Source: JAPUME01 sp027294185 (GTDB lineage Bacteria > Acidobacteriota > Terriglobia > UBA7540 > JAPUME01). Taken from it: 64,000 nucleotides of DNA. Below are positions 1 to 9,797 of the stretch, one piece after another. The position numbers and the translations under genes were made by a program. The DNA is taken from NCBI GenBank assembly GCA_963555835.3, contig CAUVWZ020000002.1, positions 310,001 through 374,000 on the forward strand, written 5' to 3'. The notes under the pieces were generated by a model that saw only the letters and a list, made by a program, of their open reading frames with translations, was not told the origin of the DNA and searched no databases. Each line of letters opens with the position of its first letter. Positions within the stretch are counted from its first letter, which is position 1.

Positions 1-812
1 CGGCGGGCGATAAAACGGTCCGTCCGACGGTTGTTCCGTGTTTTGTACCCACGGGTCGGCTTGCCCCACGGAGTGACCGGGTGACGGCCGCCGGAGGATT
101 TACCCTCCCCACCTCCGAGCGGGTGGTCGACGGGATTCATGGCTACACCGCGAACGTTGGGCCGCTTTCCCATCCAGCGTTTCCTTCCTGCCTTGCCGAG
201 AGAAACTTTCTCGTGATCGGGGTTCCCGAGTTGCCCGATCGTCGCCATGCAGCGAAGATTAAACCTGCGTACTTCCCCCGAGGGCAGCCGAACCAGCCCG
301 ATCGTCCCCTCCTTGGAGAGCAATTGCGCGCTGGTGCCTGCGCTACGCACGACCTGCGCGCCCTTGCCGGGCTGAAGCTCGAGGTTGTGGATTGCCGTTC
401 CGGCCGGAATATTTTCCAGAGGCAGGGCATTGCCCACGATCACATCCGCCTCCGCGCCGGAGACGATACGGTCTCCTACCTTTAATCCCATTGGATAGAG
501 AATGTATCTCTTCTCCCCGTCGAGGTAATGGATCAGGGAAATGAAGGCGGACCGATTCGGGTCGTATTCGACCGTCGCCACGCGGGCGGGAATGCCGATC
601 TTATGCCGCTTGAAATCGATGATGCGATAATGTCGCTTGTGACCGCCGCCCCGCTGCCACATGGTAATCCGCCCACGGTTGTTCCGTCCCGAACTCCGTT
701 TCTTGGATTCCAGAAGCGGGCGATGTGGCTGATCGGTCGTCAACTCCTCAAAGCGAAGCGAAGTCCGAAAGCGTCTGCCCGGTGATGTGGGACGAAACTT
801 TTTTAAGGCCAT
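1..812 (-). CDS. rplB: 50S ribosomal protein L2, 3' end cut by window
   Basis: L2 binds 23S rRNA domain IV and supports the peptidyl transferase centre. Reading down from the ATG at 812 gives MALKKFRPTSPGRR, the usual L2 start, then the conserved YPMGL, GDRI, GNALPLENIP and HNLEL blocks and the C-terminal GGGEG and RFIAR segments. About 270 codons lie in the window and only a handful are missing at the left edge. It is the last visible gene of the str/S10 cluster and follows rplW after 21 bases. Identity is certain; only the 3' end is unseen. Confidence 0.97.
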   Translation of the reverse strand, partial: MALKKFRPTSPGRRFRTSLRFEELTTDQPHRPLLESKKRSSGRNNRGRITMWQRGGGHKRHYRIIDFKRHKIGIPARVATVEYDPNRSAFISLIHYLDGEKRYILYPMGLKVGDRIVSGAEADVIVGNALPLENIPAGTAIHNLELQPGKGAQVVRSAGTSAQLLSKEGTIGLVRLPSGEVRRFNLRCMATIGQLGNPDHEKVSLGKAGRKRWMGKRPNVRGVAMNPVDHPLGGGEGKSSGGRHPVTPWGKPTRGYKTRNNRRTDRFIAR

Positions 813-833
813 CTTCCTGGTCTCTTACATCCC

Positions 834-1127
834 TTAGATATTCTCAGCATACTCGGGCATCTTCTCGCCCGCCTTGAGTTTGACATACGCCTTCTTCCAG
901 TCCGACCGGTATCCTGTCATTCGGCCTCGGCGGCGCATCTTTCCCGGCATGTTCGCCGTGCGGACCGAAGCAACCTTGGCTTTGAAAATTTTCTGTACGG
1001 CTTCGCGAATCTCTATTTTCGTCGCGTCCGGATGAACCTGGAAGCACAGGGTCCGGTGTTTCTCCTTCACGTCCAGGCCCTTTTCGGTAATGATCGGCCG
1101 CCGGAGGATTTGATAAGGAGTCTTCAT
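834..1127 (-). CDS. rplW: 50S ribosomal protein L23
   Basis: L23 sits at the polypeptide exit tunnel and is the docking site for trigger factor and SRP. The 97-residue protein has the usual L23 start (YQILRRPIITEK), the VKEIF-like central helix (AVQKIFKAKVASVRT) and the basic loop (GKMRRRGRMTGYRSDWKKAYVKL). The start ATG overlaps the rplD stop by four bases (1124-1127), which indicates translational coupling. The usual order rplC-rplD-rplW-rplB is kept. Confidence 0.97.
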   Translation of the reverse strand: MKTPYQILRRPIITEKGLDVKEKHRTLCFQVHPDATKIEIREAVQKIFKAKVASVRTANMPGKMRRRGRMTGYRSDWKKAYVKLKAGEKMPEYAENI

Positions 1128-1750
1128 CGCGCCAGGACCTCCTGCAGGCGCAGGATGGCTGCCTCGGAGATCACCACGGTTTCGTGATTCAACAGATCGT
1201 AGGGATTCACCTCGTGGTTAAGTACCAGCTTTACCCCTTGCAGGTTTCGAGAGGAGAGCTCCAAATTGGAATTCCGTTCGTGGTTGACAATCAGCAATTT
1301 CTTGTCGGAGGAGAAGTTTTTCAGTATCTTCGCGAGTTCCTTCGTCTTGGGGGTCTCGATTTTGAACTGGTCGACCACGGAAAGTTTTTGCTCCTGAAAC
1401 TTGGCGGCCAGCGCCGAACGGAGCGCGCCGAGCAGCGCCTTTTTGGGAATCCGAAAGGAATAGTCGCGGGGCTGAGGGCCGTGGGCGATTCCGCCGTGCC
1501 TCCACAGGGGACTTCGAGAGCTTCCGTGACGCGCTCGGCCGGTGCCCTTTTGTCGCCAGGGTTTCGCTCCGCCGCCTCGCACCTCGCTGCGCGTCTTGGT
1601 CGAGTGAGTCCCTCGTCGCAGGCCCGCAAGGTGATGCCGGACGGCCTCCCAGAGGAGGCCGGTGTTGGGTTTCGAGGCAAAGATTTTGTCCTCGAGGTCG
1701 ATTTGCTTGACCTTCTTGTTGGCCAGGGTTTTTACTTCAATCGTTGCCAC
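1124..1750 (-). CDS. rplD: 50S ribosomal protein L4
   Basis: L4 lines the exit tunnel and in some bacteria also represses the S10 operon. The 208-residue protein shows the diagnostic tunnel loop RGGGAKPWRQKGTGRARHGS near residues 58-77, followed by SPLWRHGGIAHGP. Length is normal for L4. It lies 37 bases downstream of rplC and overlaps rplW by four bases. The spacer to rplC holds an octamer repeat. Whether L4-dependent attenuation occurs here cannot be told from the sequence. Confidence 0.97.
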   Translation of the reverse strand: MATIEVKTLANKKVKQIDLEDKIFASKPNTGLLWEAVRHHLAGLRRGTHSTKTRSEVRGGGAKPWRQKGTGRARHGSSRSPLWRHGGIAHGPQPRDYSFRIPKKALLGALRSALAAKFQEQKLSVVDQFKIETPKTKELAKILKNFSSDKKLLIVNHERNSNLELSSRNLQGVKLVLNHEVNPYDLLNHETVVISEAAILRLQEVLAR

Positions 1751-1773
1751 GGTTTCTGTGCTGTTTCCTTTTT

Positions 1774-1797
1774 ATCGTTTTATCGTTTTATCGTTTC
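1774..1797. repeat. 3 x 8-bp tandem repeat at the rplC stop
   Basis: Three copies of ATCGTTTT (the last ends in C) lie head to tail, so the minus strand reads AAAACGAT repeated. The array overlaps the last codons and TAA stop of rplC and the start of the rplC-rplD spacer. It is one of four short 7-8 base tandem arrays at gene edges in this window. Confidence 0.8.
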
Positions 1798-2429
1798 GGG
1801 GCTTTGGCTTTTTCGACAATCACATAACCACCGATCGGTCCGGGTACTGCGCCCCGGACGACCAAGGTATTGTCGTCCGGCAATACTTTCAAAACTTTGA
1901 GATTCCGTACCGTTACCCGCGCCACGCCCATATGCCCCGGCATTCTCATTCCCTTAAAAACCCGGGAGGGATAGGAAGACTGTCCAATGGAGCCGGGGGC
2001 GCGGTGCGACATCGAGCCGTGCGTGGCCTGGCCTCCACTGAAGTTGTGACGCTTGTGCACTCCCGCAAACCCGCGCCCTTTCGAGGTTCCTGAGATATCA
2101 ACGAACTCGTCCACGGAAAACTGGTCTACCAGAACCTTGTCGCCTGCCTTAACCTCTTTCGCATCACTCTTGAGCCGGAATTCCCGCACAAACCGGGCTG
2201 GATTAGCGCCGGCCTTTTTGAAGTGCCCGGCCACAGGTTTTATGACACGGCGAGGGCCCGGCAATTCGACCAGGGCCAACTGCACGGCTTCGTAGCCGTC
2301 TTTGTCGGTCGTTTTGCGTTGAACCACGACGCAGGGCCCGGCCTTGAGGACCGTGGCCGGAATCACGTCACCGTTCTCCGCAAAAATCTGCGTCGTGCCG
2401 AGTTTTTTCCCCAGTATGCCTGCTACCAT
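1788..2429 (-). CDS. rplC: 50S ribosomal protein L3
   Basis: L3 initiates 50S assembly and its loop reaches the peptidyl transferase centre. The 213-residue product begins MVAGILGKKLGTTQIF and contains the conserved central block GTSKGRGFAGVHKRHNFSGG and the downstream THGSMSHRAPGSIGQSSYPS stretch, which is the site of the methylated glutamine in other bacteria. Length and order are standard. The reading frame ends inside the 1774-1797 tandem repeat. Confidence 0.97.
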   Translation of the reverse strand: MVAGILGKKLGTTQIFAENGDVIPATVLKAGPCVVVQRKTTDKDGYEAVQLALVELPGPRRVIKPVAGHFKKAGANPARFVREFRLKSDAKEVKAGDKVLVDQFSVDEFVDISGTSKGRGFAGVHKRHNFSGGQATHGSMSHRAPGSIGQSSYPSRVFKGMRMPGHMGVARVTVRNLKVLKVLPDDNTLVVRGAVPGPIGGYVIVEKAKAPKR

Positions 2430-2500
2430 CTCCGTAAGTCCGTATCCTCATCCCCTCCGGCGCGCGGCAAGCCGAGGCCCGAAAGCGCAAAGGGGGATTC

Positions 2501-2830
2501 TTATTGGATGTGCCCCTTCCCGAATGCTTTGATCTCAATGTCCACACCGGCCGGCAGATCGAGCTTCGTCAAAGCTTCCACGGTTTGAGGCGTTGGCTCC
2601 AAAATGTCGATCAGCCGCTTGTGTGTGCGGATTTCAAACTGCTCGCGTGACTTCTTGTCGGTGTGGGGGGAGCGAAGCACGCAATACTTGTTCTTTATCG
2701 TGGGCAGGGGAATCGGCCCCGCCACCTGAGCACCGGTGCGCTTGGCGGTGTTGACGATCTCACTCGCCGATTGATCCAGGAGGCGATGATCGTAGGCCTT
2801 CAGCCGAATTCTGATCTTTTCGTGAAGCAT
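2501..2830 (-). CDS. rpsJ: 30S ribosomal protein S10
   Basis: S10 is part of the 30S head and the NusB:S10 antitermination factor. The protein has IRIRLKAYDHRLLDQSA at the N-terminus and SPHTDKKSREQFEIRTHKRL, the signature region, in the middle. At 109 residues it is slightly longer than the usual 102-105 because of a C-terminal IEIKAFGKGHIQ tail. It follows tuf after 31 bases, so the str and S10 operons are joined without a visible break. Confidence 0.96.
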   Translation of the reverse strand: MLHEKIRIRLKAYDHRLLDQSASEIVNTAKRTGAQVAGPIPLPTIKNKYCVLRSPHTDKKSREQFEIRTHKRLIDILEPTPQTVEALTKLDLPAGVDIEIKAFGKGHIQ

Positions 2831-2861
2831 CTTTGTTTCTCTCGCTCTCCCTGCCCCTACG

Positions 2862-4052
<1,191 letters not shown>

Positions 4053-4157
4053 CGCTCGCTTTGCTCCTCAATTCTTTCTTTAAGATCGTTTCAATTCAGC
4101 GTTATTCCCGTATCGGTTCGTCAAAGTCAGGGTTGAGAAATGCTTCCACCCTTAAGA

Positions 4158-6317
4158 TCATCCTGAGGCCACTTTTCCCGTGGCGCGGTTTATGACCTCG
4201 TCGGAAACGACCCTCGGCGCCTCGTCGTAATGAGAAAAATGCATACTGTAGGAGGCGCGGCCCTGGGTCTTCGATCGGAGGTCGGTGGCATAGCCGAAAG
4301 TGCCTGCGAGAGGCACCGTGGCCCGGATGATCTGGGTCGAAGCGCGTTTCTCCACTTCATGAATCGCGCCGCGCCGTGAGTTCAAATCTCCGATGACATC
4401 ACCCATGTACTCTTCCGGACAGATGACTTCCAATCTCATGACCGGCTCGAGCAAAACCGGATGAGCCCGGCGTGCCGCTTCCTTAAACCCGATCGATCCG
4501 GCGATCTTGAAGGCGATCTCAGAGGAATCCACTTCGTGGTAGGAGCCTTCCTGCAGGCGGACACAGATGCCGGTCATTTCGTAGCCGGCAAGCACGCCGC
4601 CCTCCATGGCCTCGCGAATCCCCTGGAAAACCGGGAGGATGTACTGGCGGGGGATTACGCCGCCGAAAATCTCATCCACGAACAGCAGATTGAGGTCCTC
4701 GTCGATTCGGATGCTCTTCTGAGTCTTGGTCTTATTCCACAATTTCTGGTGATCTTCGCCCTTGAGGTTGAGCGGCTCAATGCGGAGCCGTACATGCCCA
4801 TACTGGCCGTGGCCGCCCGTCTGGCGAATGTATTTGCCTTCCGCCTCGGAGGCCTTGCGGATGGTTTCGCGGTAGGCCACCTGCGGCGTGCCCACGTTGG
4901 CTTCGACACTGAATTCCCGCAGCATTCTGTCGACAAGAATCTCCAGGTGCAATTCGCCCATGCCGGAGATCAGCGTCTGGCCGGTATCGGGTTCCGTGTG
5001 AACGCGGAAGGTGGGGTCCTCCTGGGTCAGTTTCTGAAGCGCCACACCCATCTTCTGCTGGTCGGCCTTGGTCTTGGGTTCGATCGCAACGGAAATGACG
5101 GGGGCAGGGAAATCCACGGCTTCGAGAACGATGGGCTTGTCGAGGTCGCAGATCGTATCGCCGGTCGAAACGCTCTTCAGGCCCACGGCTGCGGCGATGT
5201 CACCGGCCCAGACTTCCTTGATATCCTCTCGTTTGTTGGCGTGCATCTTCAACAGCCGGCCGATGCGCTCCCGCTTCTGCCTGCGCGAGACAAAAACCGT
5301 GTCTCCCGATTTCAGCGAACCCGAATAGACCCGCATAAAGGAAAGTTGTCCCACAAAGGGGTCGGTCATGATCTTGAACACCAGGGCGGCGAAGGGGGCA
5401 TCGTCGGTGGCGGGGCGCACCAGGGGTTCATCTCCTTCCGGAGTGCTGCCTTCCACCGCGGGAACATCCACCGGGGAGGGTAGGTAGTCGATCACGGCAT
5501 CGAGCAAGGGTTGAATGCCCTTGTTCTTAAAGGCGGATCCGCATAGCACAGGGAAAACCTTCAATGCCAGTGTCTGTCGGCGGATGGCGTCCTTCAATTC
5601 CCTGGAACTGATCGGCTGGCCGTGAATGAATTTTTCAAGGATCTCGTCGTCCACTTCCCCCAGCGATTCCACCAATTTTTCGCGGTAGGAGTCCACCTGC
5701 GACTGCATTTCGGCGGGAATCTTTTCGACCTCGTAAGAGGCTCCGAGCGTCTCATCCTTGTAAAGAATGGCTCTTTCCTCGAGCAGATCAACAATTCCCC
5801 GGAAATCCCCCTCCGTTCCCAGTGGGAGCTGGACGGCGACCGGGTTGCCACTGAGCCTGGTTCGCGCCTGTTCGATGGCCTGCTCGAAGTTGGCGCCGAC
5901 ACGGTCCATCTTGTTGACGAAGATGATGCGTGGAACGCTGTATTTATCGGCCTGCCGCCAGACGGTTTCGGTCTGCGGCTCGACGCCTTCCACGGAGCCT
6001 AAAATAGCAATCGCTCCGTCAAGTACCCGGAGCGATCGTTCAACTTCGGCCGTAAAATCCACGTGGCCGGGCGTGTCAATAATGTTAATTCGAAATTCGT
6101 TCCAAAAACACGTGGTGGCGGCGGAAGTAATCGTGATGCCTCGTTCCTGCTCCTGCTCCATCCAATCCATCACGGCGGTGCCGTCGTGCACCTCTCCCAT
6201 CTTGTAGGTCTTCCCCGTGTAGTAGAGGATTCGCTCCGTCGTGGTGGTCTTGCCGGCATCGATGTGGGCCATGATGCCGATGTTCCGTGTTTTCTCTAAA
6301 GGTACTAATCGAGGCAT
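4158..6317 (-). CDS. fusA: Translation elongation factor G, with a domain IV insertion
   Basis: EF-G drives ribosomal translocation and, with RRF, recycling. G motifs are intact: AHIDAGKTTT (residues 17-26), RGIT (59-62), DTPGH (81-85) and NKMD. Domain IV shows GGHGQYGHV, GGVIP and GSYHEVDSSE. At 719 residues it is longer than the common 690-705. The gap between GQYGHV and GGVIP is 42 residues against 23 in the E. coli protein, so about 19 residues are added, rich in Lys/Asp (KLWNKTKTQKSIRIDEDLN). The position between rpsG and tuf argues for the main EF-G rather than a paralogue. Confidence 0.96.
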   Translation of the reverse strand: MPRLVPLEKTRNIGIMAHIDAGKTTTTERILYYTGKTYKMGEVHDGTAVMDWMEQEQERGITITSAATTCFWNEFRINIIDTPGHVDFTAEVERSLRVLDGAIAILGSVEGVEPQTETVWRQADKYSVPRIIFVNKMDRVGANFEQAIEQARTRLSGNPVAVQLPLGTEGDFRGIVDLLEERAILYKDETLGASYEVEKIPAEMQSQVDSYREKLVESLGEVDDEILEKFIHGQPISSRELKDAIRRQTLALKVFPVLCGSAFKNKGIQPLLDAVIDYLPSPVDVPAVEGSTPEGDEPLVRPATDDAPFAALVFKIMTDPFVGQLSFMRVYSGSLKSGDTVFVSRRQKRERIGRLLKMHANKREDIKEVWAGDIAAAVGLKSVSTGDTICDLDKPIVLEAVDFPAPVISVAIEPKTKADQQKMGVALQKLTQEDPTFRVHTEPDTGQTLISGMGELHLEILVDRMLREFSVEANVGTPQVAYRETIRKASEAEGKYIRQTGGHGQYGHVRLRIEPLNLKGEDHQKLWNKTKTQKSIRIDEDLNLLFVDEIFGGVIPRQYILPVFQGIREAMEGGVLAGYEMTGICVRLQEGSYHEVDSSEIAFKIAGSIGFKEAARRAHPVLLEPVMRLEVICPEEYMGDVIGDLNSRRGAIHEVEKRASTQIIRATVPLAGTFGYATDLRSKTQGRASYSMHFSHYDEAPRVVSDEVINRATGKVASG

Positions 6318-6485
6318 AAATACTCAAAACGCGAAGGGATGGCCGGACACTTATCCGGGGAATCAGGTTCATGGACCCTTCGAATCGCTCACCCCGGGAG
6401 CCGACTGCATGCGCTCGGCTTCCGTGTTAACCCTCCAGGTTCCTTCCGGGTCCACCACAAAAGCTGGACACGCCGGAAGACCGGA

Positions 6486-6956
6486 CTACCAGCGGTAGTG
6501 AGCGAAGGCCTTATTCGCCTCCGCCATCCGGTGGGTGTCGTCTTTTTTCTTCATGGCACCACCCCGGTGATTGGAGGCGTCCAACAATTCAGCTGCTAGT
6601 TTGTCGACCATCGACTTTTCCTGGCGATTCCGGGCGTAAGCGATGATCCAGCGGATACTCAAGGAGGTCCGTCGGTTCGGATTGACTTCCACGGGAACCT
6701 GGTAGTTGGCTCCGCCTACGCGGCGAGTCTTGACTTCCAGCGCAGGTTTCACGTTTTCCAGGGCCTTCTTGAAGATCTTAAGGGGGTCGTCATTGCTCTT
6801 CTGACGCACCACATCGAACGCACCGTAAACAATCCGCGTGGCCACGGCCTTCTTCCCGTCGTACATAAAGCAGTTGATGAAGCGGTGCACCAGCGAGCTG
6901 CCGTAGATCGGATCGGGTACGGGTTCTTTTCGTTCGACTGTCCCTTTTCGCGGCAT
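6486..6956 (-). CDS. rpsG: 30S ribosomal protein S7
   Basis: S7 nucleates assembly of the 30S head and lies near the E-site. The frame is open further upstream, but the family start MPRKGTVERKEP lies at 6956, giving the usual 156 residues. Recognisable blocks are FINCFMYDGKKAVATRIVY, the central VEVNPNRRTSLSIRWI region and the C-terminal MAEANKAFAHYRW. A longer reading to 7295 would run through the rpsL coding region and is not supported. It follows rpsL after 59 bases. Confidence 0.97.
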   Translation of the reverse strand: MPRKGTVERKEPVPDPIYGSSLVHRFINCFMYDGKKAVATRIVYGAFDVVRQKSNDDPLKIFKKALENVKPALEVKTRRVGGANYQVPVEVNPNRRTSLSIRWIIAYARNRQEKSMVDKLAAELLDASNHRGGAMKKKDDTHRMAEANKAFAHYRW

Positions 6957-7015
6957 AAAATTCAGTTGCACCCTCCGGACCTGCCCGCAAGCAGGAGGAG
7001 GCGTGACAATCACTC

Positions 7016-7393
7016 CTAGGTAGTCTTGGGTCGTTTCACGCCGTACTTGGAACGGCTCTGACGGCGGTCCGCAACCCCGGCAGTGTCCAGTTTCCCGCGG
7101 ATGACGTGGTAGCGAACTCCGGGAAGATCCTTCACGCGGCCTCCGCGGATCAAAACGATCGAGTGCTCCTGCAAATTGTGTCCGATGCCCGGAATATACG
7201 TAGTGACCTCGATGCGATTCGTCAGCCGCACGCGCGCCACTTTGCGTAACGCAGAATTCGGTTTCTTGGGGGTCTGCGTGTAGACGCGAATACAAACTCC
7301 CCGCCGCTGCGGTGATCGTTGCAGAGCCGGGCTGGAAGTCTTATACTTCAACTTCTTCCGGCCCTTGCGTACCAGTTGGCTGAATGTCGGCAC
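7016..7393 (-). CDS. rpsL: 30S ribosomal protein S12
   Basis: S12 guards decoding accuracy at the A-site and is the streptomycin target. The 125-residue protein starts MPTFSQLVRKGRKK and has the PKKPNSALRKVARVRL block (containing the K43-equivalent lysine) and GGRVKDLPGVRYHVIRG (containing the K88-equivalent); both are wild type in form. First gene of the cluster, about 96 bases downstream of the promoter at 7489-7517. Confidence 0.98.
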   Translation of the reverse strand: MPTFSQLVRKGRKKLKYKTSSPALQRSPQRRGVCIRVYTQTPKKPNSALRKVARVRLTNRIEVTTYIPGIGHNLQEHSIVLIRGGRVKDLPGVRYHVIRGKLDTAGVADRRQSRSKYGVKRPKTT

Positions 7394-7488
7394 TGCCTAT
7401 GGACCCTTCTCTTGGGTGCTTCGGTTACACACACCTCCGCCGCGCTACATTCACAGATGCGCGCAAGCGTAAGAGCTGTAACAATTAA

Positions 7489-7517
7489 ATTTAACAAACC
7501 AATCGAAAATCTGTCAA
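7489..7517 (-). promoter_or_regulatory. Sigma-70-type promoter for the str/S10 cluster
   Basis: On the minus strand TTGACA (7517-7512) is followed by exactly 17 bases and TTAAAT (7494-7489). The -35 box is perfect and the -10 matches 4 of 6. The AT-rich stretch around it stands out from the GC-rich surroundings. The start of transcription would be near 7482, leaving a leader of roughly 90 bases before rpsL. Confidence 0.8.
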
Positions 7518-7733
7518 GTACTTGAACACACAAAGTTTATGATTTTTCCGCCAGTCCCGGCCCCGGGCGTCGGTTTTGAGGCAGGGAACCCCACTCAGCC
7601 GCCCCGTGGCCACTTGCCGGGTCCCGGCCGGTCTCATGGGGTATATTGGGTGGGCTTGGGGTATTCTGATTCCCTGGGGGAGGATGGGATGTTCGACGAG
7701 TGGGTTCAAAGGGCCGGGTCACAGGAAAGCCGC
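7518..7733. other. Intergenic, no gene seen
   Basis: Between the str promoter and the end of the GNAT gene. Short open frames on both strands show no recognisable protein features. No convincing terminator hairpin with a T run was found. Confidence 0.5.
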
Positions 7734-8315
7734 TTAGTCGCCGGCATAGTACTCCTCATCTTTCAGTTCATAGACCATAAGTACCAGGTCGTGCAGGCCC
7801 CCGTGGAGGTCCAGGGCGTGTTGCGGGAGCGTGCAAACCTTTACAAATCCCAATTTTTGGAAGCTTTCAATAGCTGCGGTTTGCTCGGCAATAAATTCGG
7901 CGTCCAGCTTGTCGAGGCCGATTTCGAGGCTCACTTCCATCAATTCCTTCAATAGTGAGGCCGCGATTCCCCGGCCCCGTAATTCAGGGTCCACCACGAC
8001 TCGAACCCGGCCCACGTGGCGCATCCAACCCCCGCGCTGACGATGGAGAGTGATATCCGCCACAATTCGGTCACCAATGAGCCCTACCAGTGGGAATACG
8101 CGTTCGTAGTTGAGCTCCTTACACCAGCTGGCCACAACGTCACTATTCAGAACGTCGTCGCGCAGGAACAGCCGGTCCGTGGCCGGGAGCCGCTTGAAGA
8201 AATCGAGCAGGCCCGGCTGGTCGGCCTCGAGCAGGGGTCGGACGACAAGCTCTTTTCCGTCCGCGAGAGACACAGTCTTCGGATAACGCTCGGCAATGAT
8301 TCCTTCGAAAGGCAT
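7734..8315 (-). CDS. GNAT-family N-acetyltransferase
   Basis: The protein resembles GCN5-related acetyltransferases, which move an acetyl group from acetyl-CoA to an amine; the substrate is not predictable. In its 193 residues the acetyl-CoA binding motif A reads RVVVDPELRGRGIAASLL (the Q/RxxGxG/A loop is RGRGIA) near residues 104-121, preceded by a beta-strand block (RIVADITLHRQ) and followed by the AIESFQKLGF motif B typical of the fold. It is followed in the upstream direction by a Rid-family gene on the same strand after a gap of 117 bases, so an operon is possible but not shown. Confidence 0.85.
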   Translation of the reverse strand: MPFEGIIAERYPKTVSLADGKELVVRPLLEADQPGLLDFFKRLPATDRLFLRDDVLNSDVVASWCKELNYERVFPLVGLIGDRIVADITLHRQRGGWMRHVGRVRVVVDPELRGRGIAASLLKELMEVSLEIGLDKLDAEFIAEQTAAIESFQKLGFVKVCTLPQHALDLHGGLHDLVLMVYELKDEEYYAGD

Positions 8316-8432
8316 AAGTCGAAACCTGCTTTCCTCGATCTCAACCCGGAGTTGAGGAGAATCGTTCGGCTTCTTGTAGTTCTTGGGATCTGATCCTGGC
8401 GGCCCGGACCGGGCACCCTGCTTAATCGACCC

Positions 8433-8822
8433 CTAGTTTACCGCAATCGCCTCGATTTCCACCAACATTTCCGGATCGACCAGACGATGGATGCCGACGA
8501 GGGTTGTAGCCGGATGAATCTCCCCGAAAACCTCGGCATGAGCCCTTGCGACTTCCTTCCATTGGCTGATATCAGTTACATAAATTCGAGTTCGAACGAC
8601 GTGGTCCATGCTCAACCCGAAGCGTTTCAGCGCTTCTTCGATATTTTTCAGGCTTTGTACTGCCTGTTCATAAGGATTCCCGGGGGAGAGAACTTTGCCG
8701 GTGTCGTCGGTGCCGGTGCTGCCCGATACATAAACCGTTCCGCCGACGCTGACCGCCCGGCTGTACCCGACCAGGGATTCCCAGGGGGCTCCGGAAAAAG
8801 TCTTGTTTCTTTTTACTTTCAT
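8433..8822 (-). CDS. RidA/YjgF-family protein lacking the catalytic arginine
   Basis: Rid proteins form trimers, and RidA itself hydrolyses reactive enamine/imine intermediates. The 129-residue length, GGTVYVSGSTG near the N-terminus, NPYEQAVQSLKNIEEALK and the C-terminal MLVEIEAIAV are family hallmarks. The segment that holds Arg105 in E. coli RidA (PARS) reads PATT here, so the residue that binds the substrate carboxylate is threonine. This places it in a Rid subfamily whose imine deaminase activity cannot be assumed. Function is therefore left open. Confidence 0.88.
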   Translation of the reverse strand: MKVKRNKTFSGAPWESLVGYSRAVSVGGTVYVSGSTGTDDTGKVLSPGNPYEQAVQSLKNIEEALKRFGLSMDHVVRTRIYVTDISQWKEVARAHAEVFGEIHPATTLVGIHRLVDPEMLVEIEAIAVN

Positions 8823-8853
8823 GGCATCAACACCTTGAGATGGAAATACCGAT

Positions 8854-9405
8854 TTAACGGCGGCCTTTCCGCACGGGAGGGCGTCGTCTCGTCCCGCTGC
8901 GGTCAGGCCGGTGGCGGTTTCTAAGGCTCAGTCGGCGGCGGCGACGCAGGCGTGCCTCCTCATAACGGCGCTTTTCCTCTGCCGTACGGGGCAGGAGAGG
9001 CGGAACCTCCGTGGGGTGGCCTCGATCGTCCAGCGCCACATAGGTGAGGAAGGCCGAACTGGTCTGTTTCTTCTTTCCGGTTAATGTGTCTTCCAGAAAA
9101 ACTCGAACCTCAACCTCCATTGATGTTTGAAAGGCGCGGGTGACGTGAGCTTTGAGAAGGATCACCTGGCCCGTCCGCAATGGATATTGAAATTCAAGGT
9201 TGTCCACCGATGAGGTTACCACATAACGACGTGAATGCCGGTGGGCCGCAATGGCGCCTGCGATATCGATCAGATGCATTACCGTGCCACCCAGCATGGT
9301 CCCCAGAGGATTTGTGTCGTTGGGCAGGACGATCTCAGCCGTCTCCACCGTTGATTCGGAAATCCTCTTGCCGGGTTTGACCTCTCCGGGTTGACGTTTC
9401 TTCAT
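8854..9405 (-). CDS. Acyl-CoA thioesterase, hotdog fold
   Basis: Likely hydrolyses acyl-CoA to free acid and CoA in the cytoplasm. The core matches bacterial acyl-CoA thioesterases of the YciA/BFIT type: PNDTNPLGTMLGGTVMHLIDIAGAIAAHRHS (Asn/Asp and the helix), VVTSSVDNLEFQYPLRTGQVILLKAHV and SAFLTYVALDDRG. The last ~40 residues are extremely arginine-rich (LRRRRRLSLRNRHR and on), which is longer than the usual tail and may bind nucleic acid or be disordered. Total 183 residues. Chain-length preference is not visible. Confidence 0.85.
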   Translation of the reverse strand: MKKRQPGEVKPGKRISESTVETAEIVLPNDTNPLGTMLGGTVMHLIDIAGAIAAHRHSRRYVVTSSVDNLEFQYPLRTGQVILLKAHVTRAFQTSMEVEVRVFLEDTLTGKKKQTSSAFLTYVALDDRGHPTEVPPLLPRTAEEKRRYEEARLRRRRRLSLRNRHRPDRSGTRRRPPVRKGRR

Positions 9406-9797
9406 GACGGGTTCCGTCTGGAGACGCTTCCTCTAAGTTTCTTCATCGGACCGGCCCTACGGCGATTGTCTCCTGGCCGTGCCCGAACGAATGACAGCCT
9501 GCGTGTCAAGTCCCGGGCAAGTTACGGGGACTGGGGAGTCCGGGAGTTCTTGAATATTCCGGAATGCTTTCCCTGGCCTGACAGAAGCGGGATTCCCCAT
9601 CAAGAGGGGGATAGCCTGTCTTGTAGGCCACGCCGAAGGAAAGCGTTGCTCGATCGAGTTTGTGTCCACAGGCAGGGAATGCCGGCTGAAGTTCGGGCTG
9701 GGCCACTCGATTTTCGATATGAGCGGGAAATTCGGCATCGACTCCTCCCGTGGCAATTGGAAAGCCGGGATGTGGAGAATTTTTAAATAACGAATGC
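9406..9797. other. Intergenic, no supportable gene
   Basis: About 390 bases between the thioesterase and the promoter of the TPR gene. Overlapping open frames exist on both strands. One plus-strand frame ending at the TAA near 9784-9789 has a protein-like composition but no start codon, so at most it could be a gene remnant. I see no RNA gene. Confidence 0.4.

Noticed and set aside
6957..7295. N-terminal extension of S7
   Set aside because: Runs through the rpsL gene and is not S7-like; the family start is at 6956.
9391..9786. A 131-codon plus-strand frame overlapping the thioesterase 5' end
   Set aside because: Composition is irregular, start lies inside the thioesterase gene and competing frames are equally long.
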